The notes below the pieces were generated by a model. That model worked only from the letters and a program-made list of their open reading frames with translations, had not been told where the DNA came from and searched no databases. Positions 43,758 to 54,266 of a stretch of DNA of 64,000 nucleotides are shown here, piece after piece; positions within the stretch are counted from its first letter, which is position 1, and every line of letters starts with the position of its first letter. This DNA comes from Calendula officinalis (lineage: Eukaryota > Streptophyta > Magnoliopsida > Asterales > Asteraceae). The stretch spans positions 42,316,063-42,380,062 of the forward strand of contig OY970832.1 in the NCBI GenBank assembly GCA_963853835.1, read 5' to 3'. The position numbers were made by a program, and so were the translations under genes.

Positions 43758-46227
43758 TCAACATAAACACACATAAAAGTAAAAACATAACATAAAAATA
43801 AAGCAGTAACATAGTTGGATAGTAAAGTACAACCCAATTGAACGAAAAGATATAAAAAGAAAATAAAAATTGTTCGATTTCAAAGACAAACAGATGGGGC
43901 AATGATCAAGGTCATCGCGGTGCGGTGTCGAGTCATGCTGCTGATACCATTCATCATAGGAATGGAGGTTTGGTGGTGATGGCATGTTCGGAGCCCAATA
44001 TGGTATTGGGTTGTAGGCCACTGGTGCGGTAGGAAGAGACTGGTGCGGCCCGAATTGAGCAGTTATGGCTTGAGATTGCCAATTTTGAGATACTTGCAAC
44101 CGCTCGCCTTGGTAGTAATTTCTCTGAAGTTGTGAACTCATGTCTCCCATATATTGACTGAATCCACCAAAATCAGTTTGTAGCCCTGCCATGCGTACCT
44201 GCGAATTATCTAAATCGGTGTGAAACCCATCCATCCGCATGTCGAGTTGTTGAAAAGATTGGAATGGGTCAAATGCGGATGGTGTTGCGTGAGAACCCGA
44301 TACTTGACCGTGACTTTGACTTTGAGTGGAGTTTTCCACATCTACTTGCATTGCCTCTTGAGTTGGTGGTGGCTCCACTTCTTCATCTTCACTATCCAAC
44401 CCCTTTTCACGTCTTGCCTCTTTCCTTAGGCTTTTTACTTCTTTTATCCTTAGTGCTTGAGCTCTTTCTAAGGCAAAATTCCATTCATAATGTTTGGGTT
44501 TGTCAATTCTTTTGATAGCCTTCATACCCTTTACGGCGTTCTTATCGAGCCATCCCATCTCTAGGGTCTTGAAAGAAGCTTTAACTCGTGGTGTAAGTAT
44601 GCCATAGGTTTTTGCAAGTCGGGAGATGTACTGACCCCCACACAAACCACTGGCGGCTTTCTTTCCCGAGGCTTCACTCAGAAATTTGGCGATAACATAT
44701 GGCAAGTGAGTGAAAGCTTGTGGGTTCCACAAACGATGTAATAACCAAAGGTCCATTTGACCCACTTTCTCTTTACTGTCTTTCCTTTGGTGTATAGTAA
44801 TGACAATTATCCGGTGAAGAAGTTTATCCTCGGTTGAGTACATGTTAGATGATTTTGTATTGGCGTTCTCATACTTGCCAGCACCAATTTCTGCCCAAAT
44901 GGGTCCAAAATCAATATGATCTGCGGGTTCCATCTCACATAAGGATAAATAATGGGTAAACTCGGGTTGTTCCATCATGTCTTCCTTATAGAGTTTGAGG
45001 CGCGTAGCCAAGCCTTTCAAAGAGAGTTCCCGATATTTGTCTCCTAGTAAGAACCACATACAAGGAACATCGAAGCCCCTTTTTGCATCTTCAGGGTTAA
45101 AGGTGAAGGAAGATAAGAATGGGTAAACCAGTTCCGCGTAGATCGGTTTTCTCATTTCTAAGGCTACTTCACATGCCTTACACTCCACTATCGGATCATT
45201 GTTTTCATCAAGGGGATATCGTGGATAGTATTCCCGTAGGTTACGAACTCTTCGTACCTCTTCCATATATTTCCAATCCAGAGTTTTACCCGGTGTGATT
45301 GATTTGTTTTTGATTTCTTCATATTTAGCTTTGACCTTCGCTCTTGTATCGGGGTTAGCAAGGGCATTAAAGTTCATGAAAATGTGCTTTCCCCGTACAA
45401 TTAATTATCTCGGAAAACCATCTTCGCGTACCAAAGAGGACTTAGATGGTCCGGCAGCACCTCGTGGTCTCTGTAAAGCAATCACATAAAAAAAATCTAA
45501 CTCATTAGAAGTGTTATATAACAGAAAGTTGTACAAAACATATAAGGGAAACGACAAAAGAATTAAACTAGTTTGATAAAACCGTTCCCCTTTACCCACA
45601 CTTAGTTGTAAACACAATTTTACAATTGTGTTTAACTAAGTGTGAATTAAAGTAACACTTAAAATGATATACCGTTTTTCCTTACCCACACTTAGTTGTA
45701 AACATAATTATGCAATTGTGTTTAACTAAGTGTGATTTAAGTTAACACTAAATTTTTTGATTTATATGAGTTCTTTTAACTTTTTGCTATCAAACCATGA
45801 TCAATTGTATTTTTAGGACCAAATACCATGTGTAAAGATGAAAATTAAACCACATTGCCCAACTCTAAACTAGTATTGCGACTAATTCTACTTAAATCGA
45901 TTTCTGTATCATAATGTGATAATTTGTAAGCCCTAATTACTTGATTTTCGGATTTTTGGGTCCAAGTTCTACCCTAGTTCATGAAATTTCTTCCTAAAAA
46001 CCCATCTAAGTTCAAAAATTCGGATTTCACACTAAGGTATAGTGTAAAATTAACTACATTGCAACAAATACTTAGATTACCCTAAAATAATCAAGAAAAT
46101 TCGAACATTTGAACAAAATTTTCAAAATTTTCGGACCAAATCTGCAAAACCCAACAAAAACTAAGATTCCTACCTCTAAAAGATGATTAAATGAAGAAAA
46201 GAAGAGTAGATTAACCTTTGAAGCCAT
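43758..46227 (-). pseudogene. Athila env-like ORF, two exons, one nonsense codon
   Basis: A tiny exon 1 (46227-46216, MASK) ends at donor AAG|GTTAAT. The acceptor TGCTTTACAG precedes exon 2 (45470-43758), which begins RPRGAAGPSKSSLVREDGFP and keeps the phase; 575 codons in all. A TAA at 45407 interrupts it 26 codons in, and an internal ATG at 45377 could give a shorter product. The body (MNFNALANPDTRAKVKAKYE..., WKYMEEVRRVRNLREYYPRY) matches the plant retrotransposon ORF type found after pol in Athila elements. Then come a basic helix, a Gln/Ser-rich region and a hydrophobic Phe/Tyr/Cys-rich tail that could be a membrane segment. Env function is by position only. Confidence 0.75.
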
Positions 46228-46339
46228 AAAATCGAAGAAAGGAGCAAGTTTGGCCAGAAAATCGGGTTGGAAAGGGAGTATTTTGCCGGAAAAAATCGTA
46301 GGGGGCTAGGGTTTTGGGGTCTGGATCGCGACAGAGAAG

Positions 46340-46620
46340 AAAGAAAATGATTTTAAAGCAGGCCGGTCGCGGGTCGCGACGGACAGGAGCTCGCGTGCTC
46401 GGATACGCGACAAGACACGGAGCCGGATCGAAGAGCTGGCTCGAGCAGATGCGGCACACGACAGGGGAGAGGCTCGCGATGCTCGGACACGCGACAAGGG
46501 GCACAGACGGTCGCGGGGCGCGACAGATTTGTCCCGTACGCGAAGGGTCTTCTGTTCCGAGGCCGATTTTGCTCGGTTGGTCGCGACCTGCGACTGTTTT
46601 GTCACGAACTCGACAAAAAC
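46340..46620. other. CG-dense, CGACA-motif-rich stretch in the env-like intron
   Basis: About 280 bp unusually rich in CG, with repeated CGCGACA, GGTCGCG and CACGACA motifs. The same kind of sequence occurs in both LTRs (42008-42215 and 53465-53685) and nowhere else I noticed in the element. Confidence 0.7.
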
Positions 46621-46710
46621 GAGGAAAAAAATATTTTTTTATTTTTTATTTATTTACTTATTTATTTTTAACTAGAATTCAGAAATACAAAGGACAAAAT
46701 ATAGAACAAA

Positions 46711-46740
46711 AACCCCGGGTTGCCTCCCGAAAAGCGCTTC
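46711..46740 (-). other. Conserved Athila post-pol motif
   Basis: The minus strand reads GAAGCGCTTTTCGGGAGGCA followed by ACCCGGGG, a short non-coding motif I recall as common just after pol in Athila-type elements. Confidence 0.5.
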
Positions 46741-46781
46741 ATGGATTTACGAGTCTAGAGCTTGACTCGGCGTTACTCTTC

Positions 46782-47836
46782 TTACTTGCTTTTCTTCATC
46801 GAGGCGAAATGCACAACCTCTCCTTCTTGGTCTTCTTCATCCATTCCCTCATGGTATTGTTTAAGACGGTGACCATTTACACTAAAATGACCACCTTTCT
46901 CGGTAACAAGGTCGACATATCCCGATGGGTGTTGTTTGACAACTGTGTACGAACCAACCCATTTTGATTTTAGTTTTCTAGGCGAAAACTTATATCGAGA
47001 TATATATATATCAGAACCTTATCACCCGCCTCAAAATACTTATGAGTCTTCAACTTTTTATCGTGCAAATTCTTACTCCTTTCTTTGTAAATCCGGGAGT
47101 TCTCATAAGCATGAAAGCTGTCTTCATCGAGCTCGTTGAGTTGATGACGTCTTTCCATCCCTCCTACGGTAGCATCCATGTTACATTCCTTGATTGCCCA
47201 ATATGCTTTGTGTTCAATCTCAAAAGGAAGGTGACAAGCTTTTCCATACACCATTCGGTATGGTGTATATCCGGTAGGAGTTTTGAAGGCGGTTCGGAAT
47301 GCCCATAAGGCATCATCAAGACGTTGAGACCACGTCTTGGGATTTTTCGCAATAGATTTTTCAAGAATTCTTTTCAAGGCTCTATTAGTGTTCTCGACTT
47401 GACCACTCGTTTATGGGTGATAAGCCGTTGAGAACCGATGGTGGACACCATATCGTTGGAGAGTTTTCTCCATGAGATGATTTGCAAAGTGGGTGCCACG
47501 ATCCCTAATAAAAGCCATTGGGCATCCGAAATGACAAAATAAGGATCTCACGAAATTAACTACAACTCGGGTATCATTAGTTGGTAATGCTTTAGCCTCG
47601 GCCCATTTAGAGACGTAGTCAACCGCCACAAGTATGTACTTGTTGTCGTGAGAACTTGGGAATGGTCCCATGAAGTCGATGCCCCACACGTCGAATATCT
47701 CACAAACTTGGATGCCATGCTGGGGCATTTCATCTCGTTTGGAGATGCTTCCGGTACGTTGACATGCATCACATGTCTTGACTAATGTGTGGGCATCTTT
47801 GAAGATGGTCGGCCAGTAGAATCCCGCATCTAACAC
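46782..47836 (-). pseudogene. Athila integrase
   Basis: Zinc-domain remainder and CDACQRTGSISKRDEMPQ, then the core with VWGIDFMGPFPSS, YVSKWAEAKALP and RDRGTHFANHL, and the Glu region after STAYHP. A TAA at about 47411 interrupts between STAYHP and TSGQVENTNR; one C-to-T change explains it. The C-terminal part (RILEKSIAKNPKTW, WAFRTAFKTPTGYTPYRMVY) runs to about 47010. There an expanded TATATATA tract (46999-47011) shifts the frame; the tail then reads KLKSKWVGSYTVV and ends at 46782. Confidence 0.85.
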
Positions 47837-47890
47837 TTTCCGAGCGGTAAAGTTTGGTCCGAAGTGACCTCCGGTAGGTCCTTTATGACA

Positions 47891-50002
47891 TTAATTGAGA
47901 ATGTCCTTTGCTTGACCACCGGAGACACATCGTCTATGCATGAGATCGGCACCAACTCGGAAAAGATACGGGGGTTCCCAATGATAATGTTTAAGATCAG
48001 AAAAGAACTTCCCCTTTTTTTGATGGGTCATCCCTTTCACAAGAACACCTGCCGCTAGATAATTTGCAAAGTCGGCGAACCATGGGTCATTTTCATCGGT
48101 GTCTTGTAACGCAGTTACGGCCTCGAGGAATTCTTCAGGAAAAGTATCATCAATCTCATTCTCATTAAACTCCTCAAGATGAGGGTTCTCGAGACGGGAT
48201 AGATGATCCGCAGCAAGGTTCTCCGCTCCCTTTTTGTCCTTGATCTCAATGTCGAATTCTTGTAGGAGAAGAATCCAACGGATGAGTCTTGGTTTAGCGT
48301 CTTGCTTGGCGAAGAGGTACTTTAATGCAGAGTGATCCGCGTAGACAATGGTTTTAGATAGAACCAGGTAAGGATGGAATTTGTCAAACGCGAAAACCAC
48401 AACTAAAAGCTCTTTTTCGGTGGTGGTATAATTCGCTTGAGCACCGGTGAGTGTTCGACTAGCGTAATATATCGGTTGAAAATGATTGTTCACACGCTGT
48501 CCCAACACCGCACCGAGTGCGTAATCACTCGCATCACACATGAGTTCGAATGGTAAATCCCAATCGGGAGATACCATTATAGGAGCATTTGTGAGACGGT
48601 CTTTCAAGAGATCGAAGGCCTCCACACACTCGGAATCAAACTCGAAGGGTGTGTCCTTCTCAAGAAGATGGGTCATGGGTCGGGTTATCTTGGAAAAGTC
48701 CTTGATAAACCTACGGTAGAATCCCGCATGACCGAGAAAGCTTCTCACTGCTTTAACATTTGAGGGTGGAGGGAGTTTAGAAATAACGTCGATTTTGGAT
48801 TTATCGACCTCCAACCCTTGTTTAGAAATTTTATGTCCCAATACGATGCCTTCACGCAATATAAAGTGACATTTCTCCCAATTAAGTACAAGATGTGAAT
48901 TCTCGCACCTAATGAGAACATGCTCAAGACTGTCAAGGCACGAATCGAAGGAATTTCCAAAGACGGAAAAATCGTCCATGAAAACTTCCATACAATCCTC
49001 GATCATGTCTTGGAAGATGGATGTCATGCACCGCTGAAATGTAGCAGGTGCATTACATAACCCAAATGGCATCCTTGTATATGCAAAGGTACCGAACGGA
49101 CATGTGAAGGTGGTTTTCTCTTGGTCCTCGGGATCGATGGGGATTTGAAAGTAGCCAGAGAAACCGTCCAAGAAACAATAGAAGTTATTTCCGGCTAGTC
49201 TCTCTAACATTTGATCGATGAAAGGTAAAGGAAAGTGATCCTTGCGAGTTGCATCATTGAGTTTTCGGTAGTCAATGCACACTCGCCACCCCGTGACAGT
49301 TCGAGTTGGAACAAGTTCGTTCTTATCGTTACGAACAACTGTCATCCCTCCTTCTTTCGGAACCACTTGGACCGGACTCACCCATGGACTATCTGAGATG
49401 GGATAGATGAGACCTGCATCAAGTAGTTTCAAAACCTCCTTTTTGACCACATCTTTCATATTCGGGTTCAACCTTCTTTGCCTTTGTACAATTGGCTTGA
49501 AATTGTCCTCCATAAGGATTTTGTGTGTACAGAAGTTGGGGTTGATACCTGGTATGTCCGCGGTTTTCCAGGCGAGGGCCTGTTTGTGAGATTTCAGGAT
49601 ATTCACCAATTTGGTTTTTTCGGTAGATGATAGGTTCGATGAGATGATTACTGGTAGTTCTGAGTCTCCTTGTAAGAAAGCATACTCTAAGTGGTCAGGT
49701 AACGGTTTCAGTTCTAATGAAGGAGGGTCCTCTAAAGATGTTTTGATTCGGTGATTTTGTTCAGGGTCGAATTTTTTAAAATCATCTTCATTTTCCTCCG
49801 AACCCTCTTCGTCAAGGTGAAGTAATTCCTCGAGCTCTGAGAGATCTTGGATGGATTCGGGAGAGTCTAGAGAAACATCACTATGAATAGTGATGTCATC
49901 ACAATCTAGGTCGAGAAATGAAGTGATTTCCTCCTCCATGCAAACATCGATCAAGTCGATGAAATTGCATGTATCATCGGAGGCAGAGGTATGCCTCATC
50001 AC
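47891..50002 (-). pseudogene. Athila reverse transcriptase and RNase H
   Basis: RT with WRVCIDYRKLNDATRKDHFP, FCFLDGFSGYFQIPI, PFGLCNAPATFQRCM and active site EVFMDDFSVFG; both Asp are present. RNase H starts FELMCDASDYALGAVLG, with TTTEKELLVVVFAFDKF and YADHSALKYL. It ends at a stop at 47891 just where the integrase zinc domain (CHKGPTGGHFG) begins, so RT-RNase H is open for about 700 codons but cut from integrase. Upstream it is separated from the protease by a TAG near 50052 and a frame change near 50219. Confidence 0.9.
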
Positions 50003-50615
50003 TTTCTCGATGGAGAAAGTGACTCGGTCATTCCCGACACCTAGACTAAGCTATTTTTCGGCTACTAAAATGATGGCACTGGCAGTGTTCAGAAAGGGTC
50101 TTTCTAAAATGAGAGGGACACTGGGCTCTTCTGGAATATCTAGGATGACAAAATCAGCAGGAAATATGAACTTGTCAACTTTTACTGGGACGTTCTCTGC
50201 TATGCCTAACGGGTATTTAAAATGACAAGTCTGCTAGTCTAACACTCATCCTAGTCGGTTTAAGATCTGTTAATCCTAATTTAAGGTACATCGACAAGGG
50301 CATTAAGTTTATGCTAGCTCCTAAGTCCGCTAGTGCTTTACATGGTGGTAAATTATCTATAAGACAAGGGATAATGAAACTCCCTAGATCGCCTTTCATT
50401 GGAGGCATGTTTGGTTGGAGGATAGCTGAGCATTCCTCACTGAGTACTGCTGACGACGCCTCCTCAGGCAGTGTCTTGCCAGACACTAGATCCTTGATGA
50501 ACTTCCCATAATTCGAGATACCTGCTAACATGTCAACCAAAGGAACGTTAATGCGCACCTGTTTTATCATGTCAACGAACTTACCATATTTCTCTTTAAT
50601 CTTTTCTTTCCTCAA
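50003..50615 (-). pseudogene. Athila protease region
   Basis: LRKEKIKEKYGKFVDMIKQV and KALADLGASINLMPLSMYLK give the Athila-type aspartic protease with D-L-G. The frame shifts at about 50219, after which the expected FPADFVILDIPEE and LILERPFLNTASAI segment is readable in the next frame, followed by a TAG near 50052. Confidence 0.82.
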
Positions 50616-51545
50616 TCATTGAGGGAAAGGAACCTTCGGTGTGTACGAGTTCGTTGCCTCTGGTTTGGTGGACTTGTGCGTCTCCTTTGGTTTTACCTTC
50701 TCCTGCTCTTTTGGTGTTTCAATCTTCTCCATAACTGTCTCCTCTTCATCACTGTGAGTTTCCTCATTAACCTGCACGTCACAAGAATTTTCATCAGTTT
50801 TCAATACAGGTGAATTTACCGTTTTACCACTTCGAGTGGTGATGGCTTTAACATTCTCGAATCCCCGTTTAGAATTATCTTGTGTACGGGGTGGTAGACT
50901 TCCTTGTGGACGTTCCTGTAACGTCTCAGCTATTCTACCCAGATTCCTTTCTAAGCTTTGAATTGCTGCTTGCTGATTTCTGATAATTTGATCTTGTTCT
51001 TCGGCTTTCTTGTCTTGTTTTGCCATGTATTTCTCGAGCAAAATTTCCATTGAAGATTTTTGCCTTTGACCTGCAGCATCCTCTAGCGGTGGTTGATTTG
51101 TTTGATTATCACGTTGGAAACGTGGGGGGTTCGAGTTTCTCGGGGGGTAGTTATTGTTTTGGTTATTGTTGTTATAACCTCTGTTGTTGTTGTACCCCTG
51201 ATTGTTGTTGTACCCTTGATTTCTACCTTGATAATTATTTCGGTACCCATTGTTGATATAATTCAACTTCTCCTCTGCTGACATCGGTTGCTGTTGTGTG
51301 CAGTCTTTGGTGAGATGTGGTCCTTTGCATTTGTCGCATCCAACCTGTATGGCATGTAAACAACTAGTTATTTTATCTAATTTTCGTTCGAATGCGTGTT
51401 GACTGTTCTTTAATGCGGCCACTTCATCGTTCTGTCTATCGTCCACCAAATTCAATTGACCAGTTCGTCTGTCAGTTTGCCATTCCATACTGTTCATAGC
51501 TAGGTCTTCAACGAGTTGATATGCTTGGGTTGGAGTTTTGTACAC
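50616..51545 (-). pseudogene. gag: Athila gag, C-terminal half
   Basis: Starts within KTPTQAYQLVEDLAMNSMEW. Includes a CCHC-like knuckle (CDKCKGPHLTKDC) and a long Asn/Tyr/Gly-rich repeat (RNNYQGRNQGYNNNQGYNNN). Then a helical segment and an acidic tail ending PKVPFPQ. The TGA after it (50616) is where family members continue into the protease; one C-to-T change suffices. Confidence 0.83.
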
Positions 51546-52255
51546 GAATCGAGAAGGGGCCGAGATGTGTAATCCAATCCCCTATAAAATATGTGTACTA
51601 TGTTGTTTTTCTCGAAACCGTGGTTTGGGCATTTTCTCAACAGACCCTTCAGCCTCTCCCACGCATCTGTCAACTTTTCACCTGAATCCTGCATAAAATC
51701 CATAATGTCAGTTTTTAATTTGTCAGCCTTAGCAGGTGAAAAATATCGAGTGATAAAGCGACTTCGGAGTTCATCACAAGTCGTAATTGAGCCTGGCTCT
51801 AACGATTTAACCAATTCTCTTGCATCCCCAGTTAAACTAAAAGGAAACAATCTGAGTCTCATGGCATCCAACGATACGTCTCGTTGTTTGAACATCTCAC
51901 AGATTTCCAGAAAGTTCTCAAGATGTCTGTTAGGATCATTGCATAATCTGCCATCGAAGTTCGAATCCCCCACCATACTAAGGAATTGACCTTTAATCTC
52001 GAAATTGATATTGTTCAATTCTGGAACTGTGATGGATGGAGTAGGGGGAGTTGGTGGTGTATGTCTAATGTTCCACATGGGTTGCTCCTCTGGAGCATTT
52101 GGTTGATCTCCCATCTCAAAAATGGGATTGTTAATACTTTGGAAGCGAGTCAACTCTAGGTATTGTGCTGCTAAAACTGCTCTACGTTGCTGGCGAAGAA
52201 GTCTCTCTGGCTCAGTATACGGTAATATCGGATTAGAGTCAGAGCTACGGGTCAT
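51500..52255 (-). pseudogene. gag: Athila gag, N-terminal half
   Basis: The start at 52255 (MTRSSDSNPILPYTEPERLL) is better than the upstream in-frame ATG at 52273. It contains the gag capsid domain: FDGRLCNDPNRHLENFLEIC, LRLFPFSLTGDARELVKSLE, RSRFITRYFSPAKADKLKTD and KCPNHGFEKNNIVHIFYRGL. A small indel near 51545 throws it out of frame with the rest of gag. Confidence 0.86.
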
Positions 52256-52396
52256 ACACCTGCAAAACCTCAAGACAATTGTTAAAAACGCAACTGTTTA
52301 CTAGAATCAATAAAAATAAAATAACTTATCCAAGAATGAATTCTTAGATAAGGATCGATTAAAAGATTAGTTCTAATTTACTAAGCACGCAACTGT

Positions 52397-52414
52397 TCCC
52401 CGGCAGCGGCGCCA
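52397..52414 (-). other. Primer binding site of the Athila-like element (tRNA-Asp type)
   Basis: TGGCGCCGCTGCCGGGGA on the minus strand, one base from the tRNA-Asp complement used by Athila elements. Six bases inside the 5' LTR. Confidence 0.87.
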
Positions 52415-52420
52415 AAAACT

Positions 52421-53861
52421 TGATGTGATAAAACCAGTTATAAAATAATTACCTAAAATACGCCTTCTCTAGATTACCACATTCTTAGGCAAGTATGACC
52501 TAATTGTGAGTAATATAGTTCAGGTAAATACGTCGGGTATATTCGTCTCCACAGGGAACAGTGATGCTGACTAAATAAATTAATACTAATAGTTTAATCT
52601 AATTAAATGCATAAAGTAGGGGTTTTTGGTTTTCTTAAATTAACTAACATAATTTAAATAAAAATAAATTTTATGTTTTTGACAACTAAAATACTGACAA
52701 GTAATAAAACTGTGTTCAAATTTGAGAGGGAATATTCACTATGATCGATTCCATCTAGGTCTAGGTTTGGTCGGTTAAGTCCCGATTTAATTGGCGTTCT
52801 AGAAGTTAGGTAAGCAGTGGCCTCTAGCTTCCTACAATGGCAATAGAAATAATCCCTAAAGAATATACTATAGTCACACTTCAGTTTGTTAATTATATCT
52901 AGGTTCGGATTTCTGTCGCCTTCTAATCTAGAACTTGGTCGTTACTAAGATTAGACTTCCAATTTTATCTGAGTTATTGATGTCTAAACTCGAATCCCTA
53001 AGTCTAGTGGATTGCCAACTACGTCACCGAGGTGAAAAGTTGAAGTAATTATTAACTACAATTGCTAGTGGTCACTCAACAAAAAATCAATAATCAACAG
53101 TTAAAACAATCAAATATTCAAGAATTAATCGAAAGGGTCTTTGATATAAAAACAAGTGTTCAAATCCAATGTAAAAATCCTAAAAATACCAAACCTAAAT
53201 CCTAGATTTCATCTAATCATAGCGAATATAAGATAATTAGCACATAGACATGCTAAGAATCACAAAACAAGCGTAAATATTCAAGAGAATAATCATAATA
53301 AAGATCGATAATGATTAAAAACCGAAATATATGAATGAAATTGAAGATCTTGAAGCTTGAAACCCCCAAAATTCATCCACAATAGCTTCACTAGGTCAAA
53401 AGTCGGCTGCCAAAAAGATCCCTAGAAAAATGGCTGAATTTTGGCTTAAATAGCCTTGTTTCCGGATTTGCTCGAGCGCTCGACCAGGGGTCTGTCGAGG
53501 GGTGCGACAGAGTGACACTCGCGGGTCATGGGGCGCGACAAGGGTCTCGACATGGGTCTCGACAAGGGTTTCCAATCAGACAGAACATGCTTCGCGTACG
53601 TGAGCTGGTCCGGGGTAATTCCTCGCGTACGAGGGTGCTCGAGGGCGCGACAGAGGTCTCGACAAGGGTCTCGACCAAGTCCGGAATGCTGATTTTTGCT
53701 GAATTTGTTCGTTTTTGACCCTTTTCTTCTATAATCTGGACTTTTTACCTGCATTTTACACAAAACATCCTATTTAGGCATAAATACTTCTTTTCTTTAC
53801 AAAACAAACCTAAAAATTACAATATTGACGGATTTAAGTATGTATAAATCCGTCAATATCA
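52421..53861 (-). repeat. 5' LTR of the Athila-like element
   Basis: Collinear with 40965-42393 with scattered substitutions and small indels. The same terminal hairpin is at 53823-53858 and the same CG-dense stretch at 53465-53685. Confidence 0.9.
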
Positions 53862-54266
53862 ATGACTTAGATGTGTTGTGAGCCTGTTTCGAGGCCCTTC
53901 GAGTGTGTTTCCGGCTGAGATCGAGTTCAAAATATGAATTGTAGTCTATTTTTATAGTATCTATTGATTAAATTTGGTGTCCATCGGATAAATGGTTTGA
54001 AAGTTATGACCGTTTCGATAGAACTAACGTGTGAAGTCAGATTTTATGTTTTGCGTTTTCAATCATTAATTGATATGGGTTCGTATTATGTGTTATAGGT
54101 TGTCTAGATCTTGATTTTGAGTTGTGGGTTGTTAGTTGGTGACTTTGGAAGCTAGCAAAGCCAAGGTGAGTTTCCTCGCCATATATACGAGTGGATGCTA
54201 TACGTTTTATGGCGTTTTTGTGCTATGTGTTATATGTATTTTGGCATGATAATATGTGATGAGTTA
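53862..54266. other. Old repeat DNA, right part
   Basis: Continues 40658-40964. Reads like a gypsy LTR (GAAAGTTATGACCGTTTCGA, CTTTGGAAGCTAGCAAAGCC), but no ends are seen. No gene. Confidence 0.4.

Larger units (their letters stand above)
40965..53861 (-). mobile_element. Athila-like Ty3/gypsy retrotransposon, 12.9 kb, degenerate
   Basis: Minus strand: 5' LTR 53861-52421, tRNA-Asp-type PBS, gag, protease, RT-RNase H, integrase, conserved post-pol motif, spliced env-like ORF, 3' LTR 42393-40965. Flanks GTGAC (40960-40964) and ATGAC (53862-53866) look like a TSD with one change. The LTRs (1429 and 1441 bp) differ at several dozen positions by eye, so this insertion is older than the gypsy element at 29387. 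Every coding segment carries stops or frameshifts. Confidence 0.93.
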
